The notes under the pieces: generated by a model | Seen by the model: the letters and a program-made list of their open reading frames with translations, nothing else | Told to the model about the DNA's origin: nothing | Databases searched by the model: none | Part shown: positions 1 through 8,299 of the stretch, piece by piece | How the letters are laid out: each line of letters begins with the position of its first letter | How positions within the stretch are numbered: the stretch's first letter is position 1 | Program-made: the position numbers and the translations under genes | Assembly: GCF_014284365.1 (NCBI RefSeq) | Contig: NZ_JACOGG010000015.1 | Span: 40,217 to 104,216, forward strand | Direction: 5' to 3' | Length of the DNA: 64,000 bases | DNA from: Cognatundibacterium rugosum | GTDB lineage: Bacteria > Pseudomonadota > Gammaproteobacteria > Burkholderiales > Burkholderiaceae_D

Positions 1-611
1 GTCATGCCCTCAGTTCGGGTCGCCTCACGGTAGGTCAGTACCTGCGCATAAGCCAGTGCATAGCGGGTATTTCCAGGCTGTTCTTTCGCCAGTTTTTCTA
101 ATCCGCGCTTAGCTTCAGCATAGCCTTTTAAGGTTCCCGCCAAGGTTTGGTAGTACTCAGAAGCCGCATCACCCTTGAGCTTCGAAGGGTCGCCCAACAA
201 GCGGTAACTCTCGACCGCAGCCTCTGCATCACCCTGCTTAGCCAGGCGGCGTGCATCGTCGATTTGGGTGCGCGCACCGGATGCACCCATTTTTATCGCT
301 TCCTCCAGCGTACGTATCTGCGCTGCACTCCCATTGACTTCTCGTAGTTTGCTTAAATGCTGCTTAGCCTGATCCGCATTTCCATGCCTGGCTTCATAGG
401 CACCAACTGCGACTAAAGCGTGAGGACTGGCGGGATCAATTTTGAGCAACTTGCGCCAGGCATCCATCGCATTATCTTCTTTGCCGCGCTGTTCCCAGAA
501 CTGAGCTGTCTCTATCAGTTTTTCATGCAAAGGAGAATTGGCAAAAGCGGAGCTGTAGCAGCCCTGGATCGCAAACAGCGCGAGTACCACCGCTTTTTTA
601 TTCAAAACCAT
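1..611 (-). CDS. bcsC: Cellulose synthase outer-membrane subunit BcsC, N-terminal part (cut by window edge)
   Basis: This is the 5' part (203 codons) of a minus-strand gene that runs off the left edge. It starts at ATG 611 behind an AGGGGAA ribosome site. The N-terminus reads as a signal peptide (Lys-Lys, then a hydrophobic stretch ending Ala-Phe-Ala near residue 24). The rest looks like helical TPR repeats, with motifs such as AWRKLLKIDPASPHALVAVG and EAAVESYRLLGD. In the BcsC family, periplasmic TPRs bind peptidoglycan and exported glucan, and a C-terminal beta-barrel (not visible here) lets cellulose through the outer membrane. It lies 109 bp after bcsB on the same strand, as in type I bcs operons. 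The assignment rests on the TPR pattern, signal peptide and position. Confidence 0.85.
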   Translation of the reverse strand, partial: MVLNKKAVVLALFAIQGCYSSAFANSPLHEKLIETAQFWEQRGKEDNAMDAWRKLLKIDPASPHALVAVGAYEARHGNADQAKQHLSKLREVNGSAAQIRTLEEAIKMGASGARTQIDDARRLAKQGDAEAAVESYRLLGDPSKLKGDAASEYYQTLAGTLKGYAEAKRGLEKLAKEQPGNTRYALAYAQVLTYREATRTEGM

Positions 612-720
612 GCCATTCCCCTATTCCTAATCCGTTGATCATTCTTGCCTGATATGGCATTGAGGCCATACTACGCTGTCGCACAGTATGGCCTGCGTCG
701 TTTTTACTGTCTTGCCTTAA

Positions 721-3700
721 TTATTCGTCACTGCCGTCAACATCACGCAAACGTGTCGCTGCTTTACGCTTCAAAAAGCGGAACAACAAGGTCGCCGCGA
801 TCAAAGACGCCAGCATCAGGAACAGTATCAACAATACCGGCTGGCCGGACAGGGTCCATTTTATCCAGGTCCAGAGCGGCAGGTTACCCGCATAATACGT
901 GTCACCGATCAGGAAACTCGCTACACGTTCTCCCTTCAATAACACCAGGTCACCCTGATATTTACTGCGTATATCAGATTTATTTAATCCCTCGGTCAAA
1001 TCCAGCAAACTTGGTCCGTCACCGGCAGTCAGGACGATCACATTCCTGCCGCCGGATAAAGGTGACTGAAACTGCATCAGGGCTCCGAAGTTATTTCCGG
1101 TTGCTGCCAGCATTTCGCCAGAGCGGCGCTCGATATCATCCAGATCCTTACCGGTCCAGCGTGCCAATACGCGTAAAAATCCGGTCGGTAATTGCAGACG
1201 GTTACCTGTTTCGTCCATGGCAAATGGCATGTATTTCGCCCACTGCTTCAACAAAGGCTGGTTACCCGCAGTTGCAATCACCAGTAATTCTTTATTGCTG
1301 TGTTTATCGACATCCGCTCCGCGTATCAGTGTCGCGTTAGTGACCGGATACCCGGTAGACTCACCCATACGGCCCATCAGATTTAAAAACACTTCCATCT
1401 CTGGAATGGTGGATCGATCCGGCATAATGATTGCGGTTTCAGACAAGTCCGCAAATCGTGTATAAGGGAAGCCGGCGTTGGCGAGATAGGCAAGATTTGG
1501 GAATGTCGCATAATGCGGCATGTGCGAAAAATCTATGGTCGAATCCGGATCAATGGCGGAACGCACATTGTCCAGATACACATCCTTACATGCCCCCTGC
1601 TTTGGATAATCATAGAAGAAGTGGAATTTCAACTGATTTTCAGCACCGATACGAAAAATAGGTAACTGTACTTCCTCTTGCGCAAAACGATGCCCGTCTT
1701 TAAAGAACAGCATTACGGATTCTTTGATCTTACCTTTCTCAATTTCCGCACCGGACAAAGACAACGCCCGAACAAAATTTTCATTAATTCCGATATTGAG
1801 TGTGGATTTATCTACAGTCGGACGCGGTGTAAAGCGGTAGCGTAAATCAATTGGCACCCCCTCTTTTTGCCATGTGAACAAATCGGGAGCAACCCGCATA
1901 TTCACACGTATCAAATCCGGCGTTAATCCACTGACTTGCAGGCTCTCGTTCGGCACCAATTCTCCGAATTTCACAGGTCTATGGGTAGGCAGCCATTTCG
2001 GCGCATCATAGGCCAGGCGTGGATTGGGCTCTTTCAGATTTTTAATCACAGCAGATGGGCCGGACATCGCAATCTGCCCCAGCGTCAACGCCTGCACCGC
2101 CGTTTTCAATTCAGCTGAGTCACGTCCCATGACCAGCAATAGTTTCGCTTTTGGACTAACCGGATTCGGCACCACCATCAGTGTAGGGCCGTTGATTGCG
2201 GGCAGTTGCAGCCCGGCAGGAGCTTCTTTGGCTGTCGCAAATACGATGGCATTCCCTTTGGGCAGGCCATTTGCAGCAATCGGAAAACGTGAGCCACGGT
2301 AAGAAGCAAGGTGCCCAAACCAGGAGGCAACAGTCCCTGCATTTTTCAGCACATCGAGTGACGGGGATGCTGGTAACACAAAGGGCAGTTCCAGCAATTT
2401 AGAATCACGTCTGTCGAAAAAAGGAGCAGGCAACAAAGCCAGGTCATTAGCCAGTTCTATCGAACTCACCGTCAGTTCGAGATAAGTGGTGTTACTGAGG
2501 CGCGCCCATAAACTGGAATGAAACGGATCCTCACAATCGCGTGTGTAGTGACCAATCAGTCTAAAACTCAACTGGTTAAAATCAGCAAAATAACGCGGAT
2601 CGATATTATCCTCGCGCACGATGCCCTTACTGGTCTCTTTCGGCAATGGAACCACGCTGACCAGTTCATTATTGACCAATACCTTAATGTGGGACAGATC
2701 GGGCAATAGTGCCGGTGAGTAGGCGATCCCATAGCGGACTTTGGCAGAAGTGATAACCTCGTCACTACGTACAGTAAATGGGAAAGAACGCTCACCCTCC
2801 ACGCCACGCAATTCAACGCCGCTGTCTTGCCCCATTTGCTTGAGGCTGATGTTGTACACCTTTTGTCCGGATGCGGCCTGCGGTGTGGTTGGTTCGGTCG
2901 CTGGTTTTTCTATTTCTTCAGTTGCTGCTTCAGCCATTTTGGATTTCTTGGATTTGGCAGCAGCATCCTCAGCCACGGAGAAAGACAAGCCTAAAGCGAT
3001 CGCAATGGCCAGCGTTGATTTTGCGGTACGTTTCCAAGGCATTTTCATTTTCGATCTCTTCTCATTATTCGTTGCATTAATAGTTGATGTGTCCATATCG
3101 CTTGTATCTTTGCTCAAATATTGCCTGATGCTGGCACCAAATCGTATAAACCCGCTGACACTATGCATGGCGATCTCTTTTAATCCATTCAGAGGGTGAT
3201 CCATATCGCGTTCGTTAGACCAATTTAGCCAGACATCAGCACGGCCTATCGTGCAACTGATCAATTCCATCTGCTGCTTCATGTCCAGTTCGAGGAACTG
3301 TACGCTGAGCAAACCTTTTTTTGAAAAAATGACTTTCGCCGGAAATACCGCTTCGCCATTCGTCCCATACAGAGAGACCATTAAACTGGCTTCTTTCTCC
3401 ATTAAAAAACCGTCGGGTACGCGAAAGGACATTCCCCCCATGGAAAAATCTTCTGTCTGACAAACCAGCGAGTGCCCTGTTGGCAAACGCAAGCCAGCAT
3501 TGAGTACGGCACGAACACGATGGGTACGGCGTACTTGCTTGGTTTCAGTCGCCACAGCCAGAGTCGCCCCCAGAATCACCAGGTTATAAATCGTCCACAA
3601 CATATTCAGGATCACCGTGTCCAGCTCGTAGGTATTCCACCATAATGCACGCCCAATACCGATCAAAAAGCCCAATACGTTCAGGCCCAGCATGACCAGA

Positions 3701-5259
3701 TAGGGTTTAGAGATAACCCAGTCAAAATGTTCTTTTTCAACCAAACCACCCTTGGCCGTTACGTTGAATTTACCAAGTTTGGGATTGATCAGCGCGACCA
3801 GCGTAGGTCGAAAAATATACCAGGCCAGCGTGGCTTCATACACTTCCGCCCAGAATGAATGCCGGTGCGCCCCCTGTATTCGTGAGTTAGTCAGATTCGC
3901 ATGCAACAAATGGGGCAGTGAATAAGCCGCAATCGTCAGCGCTGATGCTTTGATGATGTGGACTTCGAAAAACAGATAAGAGATAGGCGCCAGCAAAAAC
4001 ACCATGCGTGGCAACCCGTAGAAGAAGTGCAGCATCGCATTGCTGTAACAAAGTCGCTGCCCGAAGGACAAACCTTTGCCAAGTAAGGGATTATCGACCC
4101 GGAAAATCTGTGCCATGCCACGCGCCCAGCGGATACGCTGACCTACGTGCGCAGACAAACTTTCAGTTGCCAGGCCTGCTGCCTGAGGTAAAGCCAGATA
4201 GGCTGTGTTGTAACCGAGACGCTGCATTTTCAACGCGGTATGCGCATCCTCAGTCACGGTTTCAACAGCAATCCCGCCCACCTCTTCCAGGCAGGTGCGT
4301 CGCAAAATCGCACAGGATCCACAGAAAAAAGTGGCATTCCAAAGATCATTCCCATCCTGAATCAGGCCATAAAATAACTCACCCTCATTGGGAACATTAC
4401 GGAAAGTTTGCAGATTACGTTCGAATGGATCGGGTGATAAAAAATGGTGGGGGGTCTGAACCATAGCCAGCTTAGGATCGACCAGAAACCAGCCCATGGT
4501 GTACTGCAAAAATGATCGCGTTGGCATGTGATCACAATCAAAAATGGCGACGAACTCACCATTTGTGCGCTTGAGCGCCGCATTAATATTGCCCGCCTTA
4601 GCGTGATTATTGTCTGCACGAGTAAAGCACTGTACGCCTATCGATGCAGCAAACTCCGCAAATTCCGGACGACGACCGTCATCCAGAATAATAATGTTGA
4701 GTTTATCCTTGGGCCAGTCTATTCCCATCGCAGCCATTACCGTCGGCTTGACCACGCTAAGGTCTTCGTTATAGCTGGGGATAAACAAATCAACAGTAGG
4801 CCAGCTGGAAGTATCTGCAGGAAGTATCACAGGCTTACGCTTCAATGGCCAGGCCGTTTGCAGATAGCCCAGCAACAGGACCAGCCAGGCATAAACCTCC
4901 GCCATGATCAGTACCAATGCAAAAAACAAATCGATCAGGTTTTCAGTGTCGATGGTATAGGCAATCCGCCAGTAGATATAGCGACTGGTTGCACTTACCG
5001 AAAACATCACCATGATCAGCAAAATCAGGGTACCAGTGTAACGGCGCAAATACATCGCTGCCAGAAAAACAACCGTAGAAAACAGCGTCTGCAAAGGCAG
5101 ATCCATGGGCACACTGATTGCGGTCCAATAAAGCAAAGCAGCAAATATCAGCGCTACTATGCGCGGCCCTTTCGCCTCCCATCCCTGCCAGTTCACCATA
5201 GAACGGCCAAACTCGTTGAGCCGGCCGTACATGTAACGGGAATTCAATATTGAACGCAT
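721..5259 (-). CDS. bcsA-bcsB: Cellulose synthase catalytic subunit BcsA continuous with periplasmic subunit BcsB (one open frame)
   Basis: One unbroken frame of 1512 codons holds two complete proteins. The first ~690 residues are BcsA: membrane helices, a GT2 domain with LDDG, FDCDH, VTED and QRIRW motifs that polymerises UDP-glucose, and a C-terminal PilZ domain (RRTHR and DFSMGG) that binds cyclic di-GMP. From residue 738 follow MKMPWK, a signal-peptide-like segment, the BcsB domain (DCEDPFHSSLWARL) and a C-terminal membrane helix. BcsB guides the glucan through the periplasm. I chose ATG 5259 because it overlaps the bcsQ stop (TAATG); an upstream in-frame start at 5292 lies inside bcsQ. 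Fused AcsAB proteins are known in Komagataeibacter. Here, however, an internal ribosome site and signal peptide sit at the junction, so either a fusion or two separately started products is possible. Confidence 0.9.
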   Translation of the reverse strand: MRSILNSRYMYGRLNEFGRSMVNWQGWEAKGPRIVALIFAALLYWTAISVPMDLPLQTLFSTVVFLAAMYLRRYTGTLILLIMVMFSVSATSRYIYWRIAYTIDTENLIDLFFALVLIMAEVYAWLVLLLGYLQTAWPLKRKPVILPADTSSWPTVDLFIPSYNEDLSVVKPTVMAAMGIDWPKDKLNIIILDDGRRPEFAEFAASIGVQCFTRADNNHAKAGNINAALKRTNGEFVAIFDCDHMPTRSFLQYTMGWFLVDPKLAMVQTPHHFLSPDPFERNLQTFRNVPNEGELFYGLIQDGNDLWNATFFCGSCAILRRTCLEEVGGIAVETVTEDAHTALKMQRLGYNTAYLALPQAAGLATESLSAHVGQRIRWARGMAQIFRVDNPLLGKGLSFGQRLCYSNAMLHFFYGLPRMVFLLAPISYLFFEVHIIKASALTIAAYSLPHLLHANLTNSRIQGAHRHSFWAEVYEATLAWYIFRPTLVALINPKLGKFNVTAKGGLVEKEHFDWVISKPYLVMLGLNVLGFLIGIGRALWWNTYELDTVILNMLWTIYNLVILGATLAVATETKQVRRTHRVRAVLNAGLRLPTGHSLVCQTEDFSMGGMSFRVPDGFLMEKEASLMVSLYGTNGEAVFPAKVIFSKKGLLSVQFLELDMKQQMELISCTIGRADVWLNWSNERDMDHPLNGLKEIAMHSVSGFIRFGASIRQYLSKDTSDMDTSTINATNNEKRSKMKMPWKRTAKSTLAIAIALGLSFSVAEDAAAKSKKSKMAEAATEEIEKPATEPTTPQAASGQKVYNISLKQMGQDSGVELRGVEGERSFPFTVRSDEVITSAKVRYGIAYSPALLPDLSHIKVLVNNELVSVVPLPKETSKGIVREDNIDPRYFADFNQLSFRLIGHYTRDCEDPFHSSLWARLSNTTYLELTVSSIELANDLALLPAPFFDRRDSKLLELPFVLPASPSLDVLKNAGTVASWFGHLASYRGSRFPIAANGLPKGNAIVFATAKEAPAGLQLPAINGPTLMVVPNPVSPKAKLLLVMGRDSAELKTAVQALTLGQIAMSGPSAVIKNLKEPNPRLAYDAPKWLPTHRPVKFGELVPNESLQVSGLTPDLIRVNMRVAPDLFTWQKEGVPIDLRYRFTPRPTVDKSTLNIGINENFVRALSLSGAEIEKGKIKESVMLFFKDGHRFAQEEVQLPIFRIGAENQLKFHFFYDYPKQGACKDVYLDNVRSAIDPDSTIDFSHMPHYATFPNLAYLANAGFPYTRFADLSETAIIMPDRSTIPEMEVFLNLMGRMGESTGYPVTNATLIRGADVDKHSNKELLVIATAGNQPLLKQWAKYMPFAMDETGNRLQLPTGFLRVLARWTGKDLDDIERRSGEMLAATGNNFGALMQFQSPLSGGRNVIVLTAGDGPSLLDLTEGLNKSDIRSKYQGDLVLLKGERVASFLIGDTYYAGNLPLWTWIKWTLSGQPVLLILFLMLASLIAATLLFRFLKRKAATRLRDVDGSDE
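3046..3063 (-). promoter_or_regulatory. Internal ribosome-binding site and candidate bcsB start inside the bcsAB frame
   Basis: GAGAAGAG lies 7 nt before ATG 3048 (MKMPWK), which opens a Lys/Arg-rich then hydrophobic signal-peptide-like stretch. Immediately upstream, in another frame, is TAATGA (3067-3062). A separate bcsB start is therefore likely, and a one-base shift late in bcsA would restore two ordinary genes. Confidence 0.55.
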
Positions 5260-6026
5260 TAGTCGATCAGCCCGAAGTGAGTTTGCAACCACTGCGCCAG
5301 ATGCTGGACATCCTGCGTCGCAGAGCAGAATCGTGCATATTCTGCAACCGGCATCTGGCAGGCAAGCGCCTCCCGGACCCCCTCATCGCGATGGATCGCG
5401 GCTGGCACAAACCGTCCACCCAATTGCGCACGTAACATGCCGTAGACATCACGACATAACTGCTTAGATGCATCCATTTGATTCAGAACGAAACAATGGC
5501 CAAGAAAATCCTTACGCTTACCGGTATAAAATTCAAGCAAGGCTTCTATCGACGGCACCGTCGAATAGGAAGCTGCATCCGGCCTCAGAACCACCAGGCC
5601 AACATGAGCAACTTGCAATACCTGCTGTAAATAAATGCTGGGACCAGGAGGTGTATCAATCAATACTACGGCATTTTCTGCTAAACCTAGCGAGTTCAAA
5701 TGCTGAAACAACCAGTCTGATTGAAACTTAAGCTGACGTTCAAACTGCTCACGTTCTGACTCATTGACGATGCCATAGGGAAGAAAATCAACCCCAAACC
5801 GGCTCACATTCAAACATGGGCGCCAGCCACCCGACCATGCCTCAGGTCTGGCAATACCTGCGTTTTCTTCATACGGCATACCAAAATGCAAACGCAGAGC
5901 ATTTTGTGGGTCCAGATCCAGTACTGTTATCCTTTCCCCTAATTGTGAAAGTGCGGCTGCCAGATTAGCAGTCACCGTCGTCTTTCCGACGCCACCTTTA
6001 GGAGAAATAACAGCAACAACTCTCAT
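5259..6026 (-). CDS. bcsQ: Cellulose biosynthesis ParA/MinD-type ATPase BcsQ
   Basis: This 255-residue protein belongs to the SIMIBI/ParA ATPases. It begins MRVVAVISPKGGVGKTT with the deviant Walker A lysine, followed by VLDLDPQNALRLHFG and the Walker B-like VLIDTPPGPS. In enterobacteria BcsQ is needed for cellulose secretion and polar placement of the synthase. ATG 6026 overlaps the bcsP stop by 4 nt (ATGA), and its own stop overlaps the bcsA start (TAATG), so the genes are translationally coupled. A second BcsQ-like protein is encoded at 7516-8277. Confidence 0.9.
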   Translation of the reverse strand: MRVVAVISPKGGVGKTTVTANLAAALSQLGERITVLDLDPQNALRLHFGMPYEENAGIARPEAWSGGWRPCLNVSRFGVDFLPYGIVNESEREQFERQLKFQSDWLFQHLNSLGLAENAVVLIDTPPGPSIYLQQVLQVAHVGLVVLRPDAASYSTVPSIEALLEFYTGKRKDFLGHCFVLNQMDASKQLCRDVYGMLRAQLGGRFVPAAIHRDEGVREALACQMPVAEYARFCSATQDVQHLAQWLQTHFGLID

Positions 6027-6568
6027 GACTTGAATATTTTTTGGAAAAAGGACAGATTGGGCGTATCTTTACTTTTGCTTTGCTCAGGGCTTTTCGCCAA
6101 CCGGTCAAAAATGGCACTGACCGAACGCTGCCTGTTTTGTTCCACGCCAGGAGCAAGCTCAGCAGCAACGGGAGATGCCGTGAAAAAGGGCTGCACACCT
6201 GGACTCGGTGAAACCCGAGCCTGAGCTTGACGGCCCTGGATTTCAGCCGACACCTCAGATTGAGCCAATGACGCCACTTTTTCAAAGCGAAACTGAGGCT
6301 CGCTCTGCACAGGGAGTGCGCGCGCATCCAACCTAGTCTCTTTCGGATATGCAGGTATATTCTGAGGCTGCTGCGACAAAGAAGATAAACTAAATTCAGG
6401 CGTATCACCTGTATCTTCATCCGCAAATGTAGCAGCATGCACACGTACATCGCGTAACAAAGGCCAACGTTGTCTGGCCTGCTCGCTGTCTACGTCGCGA
6501 TTAATTTCCCTGTAACCAGTCGCAGGTTGGCCAAACTTTTGAAACAGATTTTTGATATCGTCATCCAT
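6023..6568 (-). CDS. bcsP: Cellulose biosynthesis protein BcsP
   Basis: 181 residues. The N-terminus MDDDIKNLFQKFGQPATGYR followed by an EI dipeptide matches the short conserved head of the BcsP/BcsR-like proteins of proteobacterial cellulose operons. The remainder is Pro/Ser/Gln-rich, low in complexity and probably disordered, ending in FFQKIFKS. I prefer ATG 6568, which has GGTGA 6 nt upstream and fits the family start. An in-frame ATG 21 nt further up (6589) has a poorer ribosome site. It lies between bcsD and bcsQ and overlaps bcsQ by 4 nt. Its exact role is unclear; in type I clusters it is thought to help assemble or place the synthase with BcsQ. Confidence 0.75.
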   Translation of the reverse strand: MDDDIKNLFQKFGQPATGYREINRDVDSEQARQRWPLLRDVRVHAATFADEDTGDTPEFSLSSLSQQPQNIPAYPKETRLDARALPVQSEPQFRFEKVASLAQSEVSAEIQGRQAQARVSPSPGVQPFFTASPVAAELAPGVEQNRQRSVSAIFDRLAKSPEQSKSKDTPNLSFFQKIFKS

Positions 6569-6614
6569 ACTATTCACCGTCTTCATCATTTAGCGAAAGC
6601 TTCACGCTCCAATT

Positions 6615-7106
6615 TCAACGACGCCCAAAAAATGGCGACTCCTCTACCTGCCTCTTAAGTTCAAAGACCAAAACCTGAGCAAAACCTGCTTCAGCGGTTT
6701 TTTGTTGCAGCCTCAACGAAGAGTCCATCCCCATCCCTTCGAACCAACTCGCATAAATCCCTTCCAGCAAAGCCGGAGTCCAGCTCAGTGCCTGTTCACC
6801 AAATGCTGTTTTTAATGGACTTGCATGGTGCAACAATACCAAGGCTTCAGCTTCTTCATTAATCTCCACCCAGCCCCAATGCATGCGTTCCCAAATTGCA
6901 TTCATGTTATCTTCAAGTAACTGCAAATTGTCGCCGCCTTTGAATCCCAGACCCGACGCCATATTGCGCCCCAACTGGTGCATAAATAAACGCAAATCTT
7001 TCAAGTCACCCTTGGTAGAGAATTCTGCTGAAAATGCGTTCAAAAAAGCACGCCATTGCAATGAACATTGCTGCGACTCGTAATACTGGAGATCGTTTTT
7101 TGACAT
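6615..7106 (-). CDS. bcsD: Cellulose synthase subunit D
   Basis: 163 residues without a signal peptide. Features that fit BcsD (AcsD) are an N-terminal helix with WRAFLNAFSAEF, then LRLFMHQLGRNMA, the central MHWGWVEI (compare INWGYVKL in Komagataeibacter), and WTPALLEGIYASWFEG. Komagataeibacter BcsD forms an octameric periplasmic ring that helps bundle glucan chains into crystalline fibrils. ATG 7106 has GGAAG 8 nt upstream; an in-frame GTG at 7121 is less likely. It is the first gene of the operon and follows the 0.4-kb control region. Its presence defines this as a type I bcs cluster. Confidence 0.8.
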   Translation of the reverse strand: MSKNDLQYYESQQCSLQWRAFLNAFSAEFSTKGDLKDLRLFMHQLGRNMASGLGFKGGDNLQLLEDNMNAIWERMHWGWVEINEEAEALVLLHHASPLKTAFGEQALSWTPALLEGIYASWFEGMGMDSSLRLQQKTAEAGFAQVLVFELKRQVEESPFFGRR

Positions 7107-7163
7107 AATGAACACTTCCACAAAATGATTGCAATAACAATCCCGGGAAATTTACCGAAACCG

Positions 7164-7182
7164 CTTACAACTACTTACAACT
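7164..7182. repeat. Tandem 9-mer CTTACAACT, 10-bp period
   Basis: CTTACAACT occurs at 7164-7172 and 7174-7182, one base apart, so both copies lie on the same face of the helix. They lie 58-76 bp upstream of the bcsD start, where a repressor or activator could act. No regulator is identified. Confidence 0.45.
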
Positions 7183-7414
7183 CTACCATTTGGCGCGACC
7201 TGTAGTCCAGTTCACCGCCATGCACAATTGTCAAGAATCTATACGCCGGACACTCAATTTAATAGTAAGCGCAAGATTAACTTAAATAATTTATTTTTTT
7301 ACAACATTTTTATGCAATAAGAACGCCCTCGTTCAAGCACTAACTGGCATAAGCCCTGTGGAGCATAACGACCTAAAATCAGGAAAGTGAATACAAAAAC
7401 ATGAAATTTTCTAT

Positions 7415-7447
7415 TTACACGTAATTATGATCAATAGTTACACGTAA
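7415..7447. repeat. Two copies of TTACACGTAA around a TGATCA core
   Basis: TTACACGTAA occurs at 7415-7424 and 7438-7447, 23 bp start to start. Each copy is near-palindromic (TTAC-AC-GTAA). The spacer contains TGATCA. Such arrangements usually bind a dimeric regulator. They lie just beyond the 3' end of the second bcsQ-like gene and about 310-340 bp upstream of bcsD. Confidence 0.5.
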
Positions 7448-7515
7448 GTTGCTATGCAATGTAACTAAGGTCGCCTGAAATATTCTTCGCCGGCTATGTT
7501 CAAGGTTCAGATGCC

Positions 7516-8277
7516 TTACCGTGGTAAGCCACGAATTATCCAATCTGTAATCTTAAAAATACTTTGGGCTGCCGCATTTTCAGGTTGGTGTACCACCACC
7601 GGGCGTTCAAAAGCCAAAGCTTCTTCAACGACTTCGCTTTCCGGTACCACGAAAGGCAGCATTCGTTGTCCTAATTTTTCAGAAAACAAAGAGAGCACAT
7701 CTTGTGCCAGTTGACGCTGAGTCCCTTGGTTGATCAGATAAGCAGACCCTATTCTGGCGCTTGATCCTGCGGTATAACTCGCAATCAGCGCCTCCATTTC
7801 TGGCAAGGTTGAATAAGAAGCTGCATCCGCCAACACCACTGCCAGCAAAAAATCTGCGGCGCGAACGGCCTGCTTCAGATACACCGAAGGACCTGGAGGC
7901 GTATCGAGTATCACGACGGTTTGGTCTGGCAACCTGGTCGACAGAAGCTTATTTCTCAACCAGTCTTCCTGCGCTTCCAGCGTCGCCTCAAATTTTTGCC
8001 GGCGTTGCTCACTGCAACTGCCGTAAGGAACCAGTGCCACATCAAAGGGAGTTTGATGCATGACACCTGCGAGGCGCGTGCGGCTGGCGTTGAGTGAGCT
8101 GATGCCCTTGGCAACATCAGGGTCCAATCCGCCCAGATGCCATTGCATGGCATTTTGTGGATCGAGATCGACGACGACCGCAGGACGTCCGCGTTGTGCG
8201 AAACCTGCAGCAAGATTGGCCGATACGGTTGTTTTTCCAACGCCGCCTTTCGCAGAGACGATAGCGATAACGAACAT
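7516..8277 (-). CDS. Second BcsQ-like ParA/MinD ATPase
   Basis: 253 residues with MFVIAIVSAKGGVGKTTVSA, VVVDLDPQNAMQWHLGG and VVILDTPPGPSVYLKQAV. These line up block by block with BcsQ at 5259-6026 (same P-loop, DLDPQNA, DTPPGPS, DAASYST and PEMEAL-type positions), so the two are paralogues. The gene starts 22 bp after the tldD stop and may be cotranscribed with it. It is separated from bcsD by 409 bp. It probably also serves cellulose export or placement, perhaps as a partner of the first ATPase. A generic ParA-family role cannot be excluded. Confidence 0.8.
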   Translation of the reverse strand: MFVIAIVSAKGGVGKTTVSANLAAGFAQRGRPAVVVDLDPQNAMQWHLGGLDPDVAKGISSLNASRTRLAGVMHQTPFDVALVPYGSCSEQRRQKFEATLEAQEDWLRNKLLSTRLPDQTVVILDTPPGPSVYLKQAVRAADFLLAVVLADAASYSTLPEMEALIASYTAGSSARIGSAYLINQGTQRQLAQDVLSLFSEKLGQRMLPFVVPESEVVEEALAFERPVVVHQPENAAAQSIFKITDWIIRGLPR

Positions 8278-8299
8278 AGTAGGTTTTGCCCTTAAGGTA

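Larger units (their letters stand above)
7107..7515. promoter_or_regulatory. AT-rich control region upstream of the bcs operon
   Basis: About 410 bp without a convincing gene lie between the second bcsQ-like gene and bcsD. The region is AT-rich around 7260-7320 and 7380-7450. It contains two copies of TTACACGTAA, a tandem pair of CTTACAACT, and an AT tract around 7285-7315 that could hold the bcsD promoter. I cannot fix a single -35/-10 pair. Given the PilZ domain and operon type, this is where control of cellulose synthesis would be expected. Confidence 0.5.

Noticed and set aside
645..1340. 231-residue plus-strand open frame within bcsB
   Set aside because: Antisense to a strongly supported BcsB frame; its sequence is basic and low in complexity, as expected of a shadow.
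4528..5253. 241-residue plus-strand open frame across bcsA
   Set aside because: Antisense to the BcsA membrane and GT2 region; no recognisable motif or ribosome site.
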